DNA of 64,000 nucleotides from DASWOJ01 sp964250755 (lineage in GTDB: Bacteria; Pseudomonadota; Alphaproteobacteria; Acetobacterales; Acetobacteraceae). Where the stretch lies: contig CAXUHB010000021.1 in NCBI GenBank assembly GCA_964250755.1, positions 1-64,000 of the forward strand, in the 5' to 3' direction. Position 1 is the first letter of the stretch, and each line of letters starts with the position of its first letter. The notes below the pieces were generated by a model, which ran no database searches, was not told the origin of the DNA, and saw only the letters and a program-made list of their open reading frames with translations. The translations under genes were made by a program, and so were the position numbers. This document shows, in pieces, positions 16,030 through 25,285 of the stretch.

Positions 16030-19000
16030 TCAAACTGCCCGGCGCCGAGCAGGATTGACTCGGGACGCGCTGCTTTCACTGCGGCACTGTGTCTGGCCAT
16101 CAACCGCGCGTTCCATCGCTTTGGTGACAACGGCCTCGCTGTACGAGGCCCGCACCATGTTGGCGCCCGCCGTGGCCAACGCCCGGGTCAGCGCGTCGTC
16201 GCCATGAAGCCGGATGATCACCGAAGCGAAATCGGCCGGGTCCTGCGCGATCAGCTCGCGTAGCCCCGACGGTAGTTCCAGGCCCTCCGCCGCAATGGGC
16301 GTGAGGACGCAAGGCGTGCGGGCCGCCATGCTCGTCAAGACCTTGCCCTTGACCCCCGCACCGAAGCGGAGCGGCGCCACTGTCAGCCGCACCCGATCGA
16401 ACACCGTCCGCAGGTCAGGCACATGGCCCAGCACCGTCACCCCCGGCCGGCCCAGCGCCACCACGCTGTCCGGCAGTGCGCTTCCGACCAGCAGGCACTC
16501 CATCCCCGGGCGGGCCTGCCAAACCAGCGGCATGATCTCCTCCACCAGCCAACGGGCCGCGTCGGCGTTCGGGGCGTGGCCGCCGTGGCCGATGAATGCC
16601 ACCCCGCTGCGGTCCGCGAGGCGCCGGCGGCGCCGGGGTGGCGGCATCGGCACAGCCCAGGGCACCACGTGCACCTGCGTGCCAGGCACCGAACGGCGCA
16701 GTTCCGCCGCTTCTTCGGACGAGTGGGTGATGACCGCATCGGCCGACCAAGCCGCGGTGCATTCCATCTGCCGCATCTCGCGGCTGGCCGCCAGCAGGTG
16801 CGGCCGGTTCTCGACCGCCGCTTGCCGGGCCATCCGGACATGATGCAGGTCGGCCACGCTGTAGATTGCCCTAGCACGCGGAAGATGCTGCCGGACAAGC
16901 TGCAGATACTGCGCCGCCGTGGTGCCCCGGTGCAGATAGACCACGTCGAAGCAGCCGGCGTGGCGGCGCAGCACGTCCTCGACCGACGAATACGTAGGCA
17001 GACCGAGGCAGGCAATCCCCTGCTCCGCCAGGGCGGCATCGCGCCCGGCCAAGTCGTGAGCGGCCACGATGCTCACGCCGTAGCCCAGGGATTGCAGGGC
17101 CTGCATGTGCGACAGCACCGCGTCAGACCCGGCATCCCGCCCGTGCGCCGGCAACCGGGCGTCAATCACCAGGGCGCGCCGGCCCGCGTCTTCGGGCGCG
17201 TCGGCCATCAGGCCGGCTTCCTGCCCCCACCGGCGGCGGAACTGGGCCAAAGCCCGGCGCTGCTCCGCACCGCTCGCCGCGGCCGCCCGGCGCTGCAGCA
17301 GCCGCTCGGTCTGCGCGACCAGGAATGACAGAACCCGGTCCTGCTCCCCATCGGCGACCAGCGATGCGACGGCCCGCGACACCGCGCCTTCCAGTGCGGG
17401 ATCGAAGCTGTCGGCAGCCTCGATCACGACGGGCGTGTTCGGCAAGGGCGCGCCGTCCGCCTCCCGCCGGATCTCCAGGACATGGCGGGTCAGCGGCGAG
17501 AGCCCACCCGGCACCGCGATGTCGAAGCCGTGCCGCCCGTTGCCGATCCCTGCCGGCTGCAGGTCCGGCCGGTGCATGTTGGCGAGTATCCGCACCAACG
17601 GCACGCCGTTGTCGAGCACCTGCAACGCCACGGGCGCATCACTGCCCGGCTGCCACGCCCAGCCGGCGATCCGGTCGCGCTCGCAATGGTCCACTGCACC
17701 CGCAAGCGCCGTCGGCGGCACCGGCGCCACTGCCAGGGCGTGCGGGACTGGCTCCAGCACCATCGGCGCATTGCCCAGGGCCTGCCCGTCAACCGCGCGC
17801 TGCACGAGGACGACGTGCCGTGTCCGCGGTGACAGCCCGCCGGGGATGGTGAAGCGGAAGGCGTGGCAGCCGTCGCCTTCGCCGGCGGCGCACAGGTCCG
17901 GCCGCTCCTGATCGGCCGCCACCTCGCCCAGCACGGCGCCATCCACGATAACCTGCACGACGACCCGTTCGTCCGGAGCGTCGAGGTTCCGCGCCCAGCC
18001 GGTGACCATGTCGCAATCGGCAGTGTCCAGGAAGCCGCGCAGCCGGCCCGGGGCCGCTGCAGGGCAGGCCAGCGCGGCCAGGCGGCGCTGCACGGCGGCC
18101 AAGGCCTCGCCATCCTCAAGCCGCGGGGCGCAATACAGGGCCGGCCTGCGCGGCGCATCGGGATAAAGCACGCGATACTCCAGAGCGTTGTGGAACATGC
18201 CCCGGCTGTCGTCATCCACGAAGCTCTCGGACGGCGCGCCCTCGGCCAGCAGCAGATCATGGCTTTCGAGCTCGACGTGGATGTAGTCCACATGGTCAAC
18301 CCGGTCCGCCTGGACGATGGACACGCCGTTGACCAGCAGGCCCGCCGGGACCAGCGCGCCGTCCACGAACATGGCATGCAACGGGGAAACCCAGAGGTCG
18401 CGCCGCGGCAGTTGCCCACCCAGCGCGCCCGCCCGGAGCAGCACCGGCAGCACGTTGGGGTTGCTTGCCGCGAACGTCCCGGCGTAGCTGCGGCGGCCGA
18501 TCCAGTGGATCGGGCGGGGCAGGCCGGACGCGGTCACGATCATGTCCCCGATCACGAGCGTCTCGACCGGCACCTCGCCGCGGTCGGTGAGGATGAGCGT
18601 GCCGGGGCAGTAGCAGGGCGTGCCGTCCGCGTTGCCCACCAGGAGCAGGTTGTTCGCGATGGCGGTGTCCAGCGCCGCGCCGGTGAAGGCGAGCGCGGCG
18701 GCATGGACGTCGGCCGCGTTCCCCGCCTCCCCGAGCGCGTTGGCCAGCCCGCCCTGCGCGGTGAGCGAGACCGCGCTGCCCCCGCGCAGGAGGTCGATGC
18801 CAACGGACGTTCCAGCCTTTTCGGCCGCGAGATTGCTCGCGACGATGGCGTCCACCACATCCGCGCGCTCCGCCGCATCGACGCTCGCACCGGAGAGCGC
18901 GCGCGTCAGCAGCTCGCTCACGACGGGCGGGAAGCCGAGTTCGAGCAGGTAGCCGTCCCGCACCGCGGACGCGAACGCGTCCAGCACCAGCCCGAACGCC

Positions 19001-22000
19001 GCCGGGACGGTGGTGCCGACTGCGGAGGCAACGAAGGCCGACATGGCGACGAAGCTGTCCATCAGCATAGTGTTGGCGATGAACAGCGCATAGGGCGTGG
19101 CGCCTCCGGTCCCTGCAATCGGATCCGCGGAGGGCAGGTCGATCAACGTGTCGAGTTCAAGCGCCTGCAGCACCGCCTGAGCGGCCGTGGTCCCGCCGAC
19201 CGCGTCCACGAGCGTGCTGACGGCCGAGACCGTCCCATACCCGGCCGGCGCGGTGAGCTGGATGGGCAGGGCGAGGCCCGTGGCGATGTCCGTCCCGCCC
19301 GCCGCGACCAGGCGGAAGGCGCTGACGGGCAACGTGAAGCGCCCCAGCCCATCCGTGCCCGTGGATGCCTCGCCCGGATCCTGCACGAGGTTGCGGTTGG
19401 CATCGGCGAACACGGCTGCCCCGGCCACGTAGCCGTCCACGACCCGGCCGGCGACGCTGGGCACCGTGGCCATGGCCTTCAACTGGGCGAACGAATACTC
19501 CTTGGCCCCGAAGAAGAAATCATCGATGCCCGTGACGGTCGCGGTGCCCTCGGGCGCGTCCGGCCGCGTGTCGGCGATGGTGAGCCGGTCGCCCACCGGA
19601 TCGTAGCTCACCGAGAAGTTCGACAGCGCACCGCGATACTGCAGGGTGTCCCCGGCAGCGCCCGAATAGGCGTCTTGCCCGGCGGATGAGTTGAAGACGT
19701 CCTCCCCTCCGCCGCCGACGAACGCGTCGTTGCCCGGGCCTCCGTGGAAGAAATCCCTGCTCGGACCGCCATAGAGCGTGTTCCCATCGCCGGACACGAC
19801 CGTCAGCGCGCTGCTGGACAGGCCGCCATGGACGATGTTGACGTTCCCGCTGACGGTGATGCTGCCGCGCAGGTTGCCGATGTTGTCGTAGGGGGATTGG
19901 GACAGGTCTCCGTTGCCGCCGAATACGGAGTTGCGGCTTCCGTTGATGGTGATGCTGTCGTAGCCGGTGTCGCCGTAGACGACGGCGTTGTTGCCATCGA
20001 CCACGATCGTGTCGTCGCCGTCGCCGCCATGGACCTCCGGCGCCGCCCCCCCCAGCGGGACGTTCGCCGTCAGGGTGATCGTGTCGTTGCCCGTGCCGCC
20101 GAACAGCAGGTCGCCGCCGCCGCCGCCCACGATGGTGTCGTCGCCCGCCCCGCCCTCGATCCGGTTCGGCCCGGCATCGCCGGTCAGCACGTCCGCGAAG
20201 GCGCTGCCGACCAGGTTTTCGATCGACACCAGCGTGTCTCCGGTGCCGTCCCCCGCGCCGCCCTGCGGCCCGGCCAGGGTAAGGTCGATCGTGACCCCCA
20301 CTGGGGAGCGCGTGTAGGCGGCCGTGTCCGTGCCCGTGCCGCCGTCCAACTGGTCGGCCCCGCCCATGCCCATGAGCACGTCGTTGCCGCCTTTGCCGTA
20401 GAGGATGTCGCCGCCCGGGCTACCCTGCAGGTAGTCGTCGCCATCCGTGCCCGGCTTGGTGAACCCGCCATCGGTGCCCAGGATGACAACCTTGGCCGCG
20501 GTCACGACCTGGCTGTAGCCGCTGATGTATCCGCTCAGGTAGGAGAACAGGATGCGGCCATCGCTGAGCTGCGTCGCCTGGAACGGAGTCTGGTCCAACC
20601 CAACGCTATCGGGGAAGAAGTCCCCGTCGTCGATCTGCACCGGCTGCCCGCCGGCTTTCTGGTAGAAGGCATGCTGGTCACCCAGCGAGCCCTCCACGTA
20701 GTAGTCGTAGTTTTGATATACATACCGGAACGAGGTGTTGCGGCCGTATGTTCCAGGGTAATCCAGGCCAATGTAGGGGTCGGCGGAAGACAGCCCTCCG
20801 TCCGGCAGGATGCCGACGCGGTAGGAAGCAAGCTTCTCGACGCCATTGGCGTAGATGCCGGACGGGGTGCTCCATTCCACGTCCGCCCCTCCCGTGGGCG
20901 ACGCGAAGATCGAGAGGAATTGGATGGCGCCGCCCTGATTGAGAGGAAACACGCCTCCGATCGGCGTCCCGGTGGAGTCCAGAAGGCGTCCGAGAACGGT
21001 AGCTCCGCCGCCGCCGGTCGGGGTTGACCAAACCACGATCGTGCGACCGCTGCTGAGCCCGATGGCGCGGACCATGGTCAGGTCGGTCGGGCCGGGGTTG
21101 ACCTGAACGCTGTCCACCAGCGTCCCCGTGGCGTCGTAGCGGAAGGCCAGGACCTGGTGGTTCACGTAGTCCACATACGAGAACCGGGTGGCAAGGAACC
21201 CGCCCCCCGCCAGCGGAGCCACCGAAACATACATCGTGGACAAGTTGTCGGACGGATTCGGCGTGATCTGGATCGTCGGAGACGCGGTGAGCGCGACCGA
21301 GAGCGGGTTGATGGCGGCGAACGCCGCCCGGGTGACACCCTGCAGCCGCAGCACGTCGCGCTGCGTGCCGGACGCGCCGAAGTCGAACACGAGGTCGCTG
21401 CCATCCTGGTAGGACGCACCCAGCAGGCCGGTCAGGTCGTGAACCTTCGTTTCCGCTGAAAGGTCCAGCTTGTCTTCCGAGATGGAGAAGTCCGTGATGG
21501 TGGTCCGGTGGTAGCCCGGGCGATACACGAAGGTGTCCCTGCCGGCGCCGCCGGTGAGCGTGCTCACCGAGCCTGCAAAGACGCCGTTGCCCGTGCCGCC
21601 GCCGTCCAGGACGTCGTCGCCGTCGCCGCCCTCCAGCGTGTCGGCGCCCGTCATCCCGAGCAGCGTGTCGTCGCCGCCGTTGCCGACCAGGATGTTGTTG
21701 GCGCTGTTGCCGGTAAGCGTATCCGCGCCGCCGCCGCCGATCGCGTTCTCGATCAGGTCGTTGCCGGTGCCGCCCGGGTTGTAGGTGCCGGCAGGCAAGG
21801 CAACGGCGATGTTGTCTTTAAGGCCGAGCACGCTCGAATAGGCCCCCGGCGTCAGGTCAATCACCTGCGCTCCCGCGTATCCCGAGGCGTCAATCGTGTC
21901 GGTGCCGCCGCCGTCCCAGATCGTGAACACCGGGTGCGTGTCGGTTTTGAAGTCGTAGGTGTCCTGCCCGGCGGTCGAGTTGTAGCCATAGACCGTGTCC

Positions 22001-22725
22001 GAGGCGCGCGTGTTGAAGTTGGCGCCGTACTTCTGCTGGACCGCCGCGATGTCATACACCATCGGGGTGGACGGGAAGTACGTGTTCCCCGCGACCGTCC
22101 AGCCGGCGTTCGCGGTTTCACCCTCGAAATACGACATGATGGTGTACTGCCGCGTATCCTGGGCGAACACCGCATCCGCCTCATAGGTCGGCGCCGTCGC
22201 GTTGCTCACGTCATACGGCCCTGGATGCGACAGCCCGAGCGAGTGGCCGATCTCATGCAGGTAGGTGTCCAACCCACGGCCGCTCAGCCCGAGCGACCCG
22301 GTCGCGACGCCTGGATTGCTGGTGGACATCCAGACGGCCTGGTGGGTGATCGGCTTCGTCGGATCCGCGCCCGTCGTGTCCACGGCGTCGAGAGTCGGAA
22401 CCGTGTAGGTTGTACCCTTGGTGGTCGTGCTGGAGTAGCCGAACGTGATGTCGGCCTTCGATTGATCCGTCGTCGCAGTCAGCGTGAGGCCGGCCGCCAA
22501 CTCGTTCCAGATCGCGAAGGCCTTGGTTGCCGCTGCAGTCTGGTCGGCCTGCATCGCGGTCCAGCCCGCGCTCTCGCCCGTCTTGCCGTCGCCTATGCGG
22601 ACCGTGTCGCCGATGTAGTAGGTGAGGGCTGTCTTGTTCCAGGCTCTGTAGGCGGTGTCGCCCGACCCCCAGGAGGTTTGAAGCTGAACCAGTATTTGGT
22701 CGGTGGTGTAAACCGGCTTGGCCAT
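16030..22725 (-). CDS. Serralysin-like M10 protease fused to RTX, Hint and GT4 glycosyltransferase
   Basis: One uninterrupted frame of 2,231 residues. Residues 1-270: M10 metalloprotease with zinc motif HEIGHSLGLSH (157-167) and Met-turn YTIMSYF (M197, Y199). RTX calcium-binding nonapeptides lie near 325-380, 765-805 and 850-1015. Near 1110-1365 is a surface-type domain (VAGRVVDGYVAGAAVFADAN). A Hint domain starts at C1371 (CYCPGTLILTDRGEVPVE) with histidine motif VSPLHAMF and ends near 1560. Two modules of about 105 residues follow (1564-1670, 1672-1770). A GT4 glycosyltransferase fills 1845-2210, with GVAFIGHGGHAPNADAARWL, PLRFGAGVKGKVL and TPIAAEGLEL. A strong AAGGAG site precedes the ATG. 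No type I secretion genes are near, and the usual C-terminal RTX signal is replaced by the GT domain. Confidence 0.9.
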   Translation of the reverse strand: MAKPVYTTDQILVQLQTSWGSGDTAYRAWNKTALTYYIGDTVRIGDGKTGESAGWTAMQADQTAAATKAFAIWNELAAGLTLTATTDQSKADITFGYSSTTTKGTTYTVPTLDAVDTTGADPTKPITHQAVWMSTSNPGVATGSLGLSGRGLDTYLHEIGHSLGLSHPGPYDVSNATAPTYEADAVFAQDTRQYTIMSYFEGETANAGWTVAGNTYFPSTPMVYDIAAVQQKYGANFNTRASDTVYGYNSTAGQDTYDFKTDTHPVFTIWDGGGTDTIDASGYAGAQVIDLTPGAYSSVLGLKDNIAVALPAGTYNPGGTGNDLIENAIGGGGADTLTGNSANNILVGNGGDDTLLGMTGADTLEGGDGDDVLDGGGTGNGVFAGSVSTLTGGAGRDTFVYRPGYHRTTITDFSISEDKLDLSAETKVHDLTGLLGASYQDGSDLVFDFGASGTQRDVLRLQGVTRAAFAAINPLSVALTASPTIQITPNPSDNLSTMYVSVAPLAGGGFLATRFSYVDYVNHQVLAFRYDATGTLVDSVQVNPGPTDLTMVRAIGLSSGRTIVVWSTPTGGGGATVLGRLLDSTGTPIGGVFPLNQGGAIQFLSIFASPTGGADVEWSTPSGIYANGVEKLASYRVGILPDGGLSSADPYIGLDYPGTYGRNTSFRYVYQNYDYYVEGSLGDQHAFYQKAGGQPVQIDDGDFFPDSVGLDQTPFQATQLSDGRILFSYLSGYISGYSQVVTAAKVVILGTDGGFTKPGTDGDDYLQGSPGGDILYGKGGNDVLMGMGGADQLDGGTGTDTAAYTRSPVGVTIDLTLAGPQGGAGDGTGDTLVSIENLVGSAFADVLTGDAGPNRIEGGAGDDTIVGGGGGDLLFGGTGNDTITLTANVPLGGAAPEVHGGDGDDTIVVDGNNAVVYGDTGYDSITINGSRNSVFGGNGDLSQSPYDNIGNLRGSITVSGNVNIVHGGLSSSALTVVSGDGNTLYGGPSRDFFHGGPGNDAFVGGGGEDVFNSSAGQDAYSGAAGDTLQYRGALSNFSVSYDPVGDRLTIADTRPDAPEGTATVTGIDDFFFGAKEYSFAQLKAMATVPSVAGRVVDGYVAGAAVFADANRNLVQDPGEASTGTDGLGRFTLPVSAFRLVAAGGTDIATGLALPIQLTAPAGYGTVSAVSTLVDAVGGTTAAQAVLQALELDTLIDLPSADPIAGTGGATPYALFIANTMLMDSFVAMSAFVASAVGTTVPAAFGLVLDAFASAVRDGYLLELGFPPVVSELLTRALSGASVDAAERADVVDAIVASNLAAEKAGTSVGIDLLRGGSAVSLTAQGGLANALGEAGNAADVHAAALAFTGAALDTAIANNLLLVGNADGTPCYCPGTLILTDRGEVPVETLVIGDMIVTASGLPRPIHWIGRRSYAGTFAASNPNVLPVLLRAGALGGQLPRRDLWVSPLHAMFVDGALVPAGLLVNGVSIVQADRVDHVDYIHVELESHDLLLAEGAPSESFVDDDSRGMFHNALEYRVLYPDAPRRPALYCAPRLEDGEALAAVQRRLAALACPAAAPGRLRGFLDTADCDMVTGWARNLDAPDERVVVQVIVDGAVLGEVAADQERPDLCAAGEGDGCHAFRFTIPGGLSPRTRHVVLVQRAVDGQALGNAPMVLEPVPHALAVAPVPPTALAGAVDHCERDRIAGWAWQPGSDAPVALQVLDNGVPLVRILANMHRPDLQPAGIGNGRHGFDIAVPGGLSPLTRHVLEIRREADGAPLPNTPVVIEAADSFDPALEGAVSRAVASLVADGEQDRVLSFLVAQTERLLQRRAAAASGAEQRRALAQFRRRWGQEAGLMADAPEDAGRRALVIDARLPAHGRDAGSDAVLSHMQALQSLGYGVSIVAAHDLAGRDAALAEQGIACLGLPTYSSVEDVLRRHAGCFDVVYLHRGTTAAQYLQLVRQHLPRARAIYSVADLHHVRMARQAAVENRPHLLAASREMRQMECTAAWSADAVITHSSEEAAELRRSVPGTQVHVVPWAVPMPPPRRRRRLADRSGVAFIGHGGHAPNADAARWLVEEIMPLVWQARPGMECLLVGSALPDSVVALGRPGVTVLGHVPDLRTVFDRVRLTVAPLRFGAGVKGKVLTSMAARTPCVLTPIAAEGLELPSGLRELIAQDPADFASVIIRLHGDDALTRALATAGANMVRASYSEAVVTKAMERAVDGQTQCRSESSASRVNPARRRAV
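18040..18615 (-). other. Hint domain within the 2,231-residue protein
   Basis: The domain starts at the first Cys of CYCPGT (C1371, codon 18615-18613). It contains RGEVPVETLVIGDMIVT, the RPIHWIGRRSY strand, and RRDLWVSPLHAMFVDGALVP, the usual Hint_2 features. Known Hint domains perform N-S acyl shift and self-cleavage at this Cys. If active here, it would separate the protease-RTX part from the glycosyltransferase part. Activity is inferred. Confidence 0.75.
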
Positions 22726-22887
22726 GGAGTCTCTCCTTCAACAAGGGCGCAGCCAGAGGCCCCGCCAGGCTAAGAGCTGCATCCTGCAGCCAGAGTGGAC
22801 GAACGGGGCGCTTGTTCCAAAAGAGTCCTGGTCAAGCCCCCGGCGGACGTTCGTTTGCGTTCTGCTCCTTCTGCCCGGCCACTCAGC
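22726..22887. other. Upstream region of the giant gene
   Basis: The 160 bases before the ATG hold the ribosome site AAGGAG and presumably the promoter. No clear promoter hexamers or operator palindrome were recognised. Confidence 0.4.
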
Positions 22888-22989
22888 GCCATGCGGTGCA
22901 TCCCGTCAGCCGCACGCCGGCCCGGTGTCACCGTAGTCTGAGGATCGCCCCCAAGCCTGGTTTATTCACAGGTCGTGGCGGAAAAGCCG
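22888..22989. repeat. 102-bp direct repeat, right copy
   Basis: Matches 15281-15382 in the same orientation with about 13 differences. It lies upstream of the giant gene, so the two copies bracket it. No transposase fragment is attached to this copy. Confidence 0.85.
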
Positions 22990-23014
22990 ATGTGCCGCAA
23001 AGCCGATGTGCCGC
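22983..23014. repeat. 16-bp perfect tandem duplication
   Basis: Two adjacent copies of AAAGCCGATGTGCCGC at the right edge of the 102-bp repeat. Confidence 0.95.
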
Positions 23015-23401
23015 GACCCCCGGGTGGACGTGAACCCGTCAACCGCCGGCTGTGTTCACGAGGGGTCCCTGGCACGGCGGCCATGAGGAGGCGTGTGAGG
23101 TTCACGCCGCGTTCGCCCGACCAGCAGTGGCAGGATTGTCGCTGGCCAGCCCTGGATGCCGCCGCCCGAACCTGCCCCGGCCACGGCGTCGGTGCCGTGC
23201 GCCACCCGCTCCCTCAATGGCCCGGTAGCCGCAAAGCTGTGCGGAGCGGCCGCCTGGCGCCGTTGCAGGCTGGTCGGCAGCCAGCTTTCGTCTGCGCGAC
23301 TATGCGCAGCATGGGTTTAGCCATGTCGTGTTGTGGCATCCCCTGGCTTTGCCCGATGGCGCTGCCCACCTGCCGAACCGAACGGCACCGAGGTGGAGAA
23401 G
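23015..23401. other. Non-coding stretch before the reductase gene
   Basis: About 390 bases with no recognised gene or RNA. The final bases carry GAGGTGGAGAAG, the ribosome site of the reductase. A frame extending the reductase upstream to 23333 exists but shows no family similarity, so it was not used. Confidence 0.4.
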
Positions 23402-24466
23402 ATGGCAGGATCAGCGTTGATCGCCGGCGTCAGCGGCATCGTGGGCAACAACCTGGCACGGCACCTGCTTCGGCAGGGCTGGGAGGTCAGCGGGCTGGCA
23501 CGGCGTCCCCCGGCCGACATCGAAGGCTTGCGCCCGGTCGCGGCCGACCTGCTCGACCCGGCGGGGCTGCGCGCCGCGGTGGACGGGCTGCGCCCGACCC
23601 ACGTTTTCGTCACCACCTGGCTGCGCCAGCCGACCGAGGCCGAGAACATCCGCGTCAACGCCGCCATGGTCCGCAACCTGCTCGACGCCGTGCGGCCTGG
23701 CGGCACTGTCGGGCACGTTGCGCTGGTGACGGGCCTGAAGCACTACCTCGGCCCGTTCGAGGCCTACGGCAAAGGCAGCCTGCCCGCGACGCCGTTCCGC
23801 GAGGAGCAGCCGCGCCTGGAGGTGGAGAACTTCTATTATGCCCAGGAAGACGAGGTGTTCGCCGCCGCGGCGCGCGACGGCTTCGGCTGGAGCGTTCACC
23901 GCCCCCACACCATCATCGGCTACGCCGTCGGCAACGCCATGAACATGGGCGTGACGCTGGCCGCCTACGCCACGATCTGCCGCGAGGCAGGGCGCCCGTT
24001 CCTGTTCCCAGGCTCGGCCGTGCAGTGGAACGGGCTGACGGACATGACCGATGCGCGGCTGCTGGCGCGGCACCTGGAATGGGCCGCCGCCACCCCTGCG
24101 GCCCGGGACCAGGCGTTCAACGTGGTCAACGGCGACATCTTCCGCTGGAGTTGGATGTGGGGCCACCTGGCGGGGTGGTTCGGGCTGGAGCCGGCCCCGT
24201 TCCCCGGCCAGGTCACGCCGCTGGGGCGGCAGCTTGCCGACGCCGCCCCGCTGTGGGCGGAGATCGCCCGTAAGCACGGCCTGGCCGAGACGGACCTGAA
24301 CCGGCTCGCCTCGGCCTGGCACACCGACGCGGACCTTGGACGTCCCATTGAGGTGGTCACGGACATGAGCAAGAGCCGCAAGCTGGGCTTTCTCGACTAC
24401 CAGGCCACCGACGACGCGTTCCTCGACCTGTTCGTCCAGTTGCGCGAGGCCAGGATTATCCCCTGA
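23402..24466 (+). CDS. PRISE-type SDR oxidoreductase
   Basis: An NADPH-dependent short-chain reductase of 354 residues from the progesterone 5beta-reductase/iridoid synthase-like branch, which reduces enone C=C bonds in plants and is common but little studied in bacteria. The N-terminus holds the Rossmann motif GVSGIVGNNLA (residues 9-19). The branch-specific ENFYYAQEDEVF is at about 142-153, followed by WSVHRPHTIIGYAVGNAMNM and FNVVNGDIFRWSWMWGHLA. The YxxxK motif of common SDRs is replaced by NFYY, as usual here. A good ribosome site precedes the ATG. It stands alone, and its substrate is unknown. Confidence 0.87.
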   Translation: MAGSALIAGVSGIVGNNLARHLLRQGWEVSGLARRPPADIEGLRPVAADLLDPAGLRAAVDGLRPTHVFVTTWLRQPTEAENIRVNAAMVRNLLDAVRPGGTVGHVALVTGLKHYLGPFEAYGKGSLPATPFREEQPRLEVENFYYAQEDEVFAAAARDGFGWSVHRPHTIIGYAVGNAMNMGVTLAAYATICREAGRPFLFPGSAVQWNGLTDMTDARLLARHLEWAAATPAARDQAFNVVNGDIFRWSWMWGHLAGWFGLEPAPFPGQVTPLGRQLADAAPLWAEIARKHGLAETDLNRLASAWHTDADLGRPIEVVTDMSKSRKLGFLDYQATDDAFLDLFVQLREARIIP

Positions 24467-24767
24467 AGCCTTGTCGGCCGCATCCTTTCGCAATCCTGGG
24501 TTCGTGCGAACCCTTGATCTACCAGGCTCTCGGCTCAGCGTGCGATTTTGAGCAAACGGTGGGGCGGACCCAAGGTAGGGTGACGCCTTCCGGGCGACGC
24601 ACGCCGAACAGCGGTAGCCCAAAGCGCCTGCAGCGCCAGCCCAGCAGCCTTACCTGGTGGACACCCTGGCCGCGTTGAGGAGCAGCCGCCCGGCACCGGT
24701 GGCGAAGTAGGAGGGTGTGATGCCGGATGGCTTGCACGACCAAGCGTCCAGGTCGGCGGAACGCGCC
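24467..24767. other. Intergenic, nothing recognised
   Basis: About 300 bases after the reductase gene. Short open stretches exist on both strands, but none shows a family motif or a ribosome site. The sequence quality resembles the decayed DNA around the IS remnants nearby. Confidence 0.4.
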
Positions 24768-24872
24768 CTAGCGGTTCTTAAGCCAATCCCATACCAGGAA
24801 GGCGGCGGGAAGAAGGACGATAGCGAAGAAGATCCAGTCGAACACGGCTCCCGTGTTGGGGTTGGGTTGCAT
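24768..24872 (-). CDS. 34-residue single-helix membrane peptide
   Basis: A very short gene with strong translation signals: AAAGGAG ends 6 bases before the ATG at 24872. The peptide starts MQPNPNTGAVFDW, continues as one hydrophobic helix (IFFAIVLLPAAFLVW) and ends DWLKNR. That layout (short outer or cytoplasmic N-tail, one helix, basic end) suits small membrane proteins that sit in larger complexes or stabilise a partner. No family was recognised. Its flanks are non-coding, so it is probably expressed alone. Confidence 0.65.
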   Translation of the reverse strand: MQPNPNTGAVFDWIFFAIVLLPAAFLVWDWLKNR

Positions 24873-24958
24873 GTCAAACTCCTTTCGCTCGGTGGTGCCT
24901 GCAATCTACGGATGCCTCACGCCGGAAGTTGCGAGCTTTTGTTCACATCCGGTTTACC

Positions 24959-25285
24959 TTACCTGCGCGGGCCATCGGGCACCGCCAGCAGGCCACGGTA
25001 TCGGTGGTTTGGTTGGCCGCCGGACCGATCGGCTTGCACGCAGCCTCGAAAAAATCGACCAGCCGTCACGGTCCATGCCCCGGGCTGCCTAGGCAACCGC
25101 CACGCCATCGTCTGAATGAAGGCCGGCACCGGTGCCGCGTTCATGTCACCCGGCGCCGCAGCCCGGAGCATGGCCCCACTCATATCCGACCGCTCCGCAT
25201 CCGCCAGCCGCGCCAGGATGCAGGCCAGGGGCACGGCGGTGGTCGTCGCCTCCGTCCCAATCGGGATAGCGGCGGCAAATCTCAC
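24959..25285 (-). CDS. Possible coupled ORF, unknown function
   Basis: A GTG start at 25285 overlaps the stop of the upstream gene as GTGA. It opens 108 codons beginning RFAAAIPIGTEATTTAVPLA. The first 70 codons have the strong G/C third-position bias of real genes here, and the last 35 do not. Either a small translationally coupled protein or the frameshifted C-terminus of the upstream protein fits. No motif was recognised. Confidence 0.35.
   Translation of the reverse strand: MRFAAAIPIGTEATTTAVPLACILARLADAERSDMSGAMLRAAAPGDMNAAPVPAFIQTMAWRLPRQPGAWTVTAGRFFRGCVQADRSGGQPNHRYRGLLAVPDGPRR

Noticed and set aside
22726..23401. Possible CRISPR array or tRNA in the gap after the giant gene
   Set aside because: Only one 16-bp tandem pair and one IS-like repeat copy are seen; no spacers, no cloverleaf.
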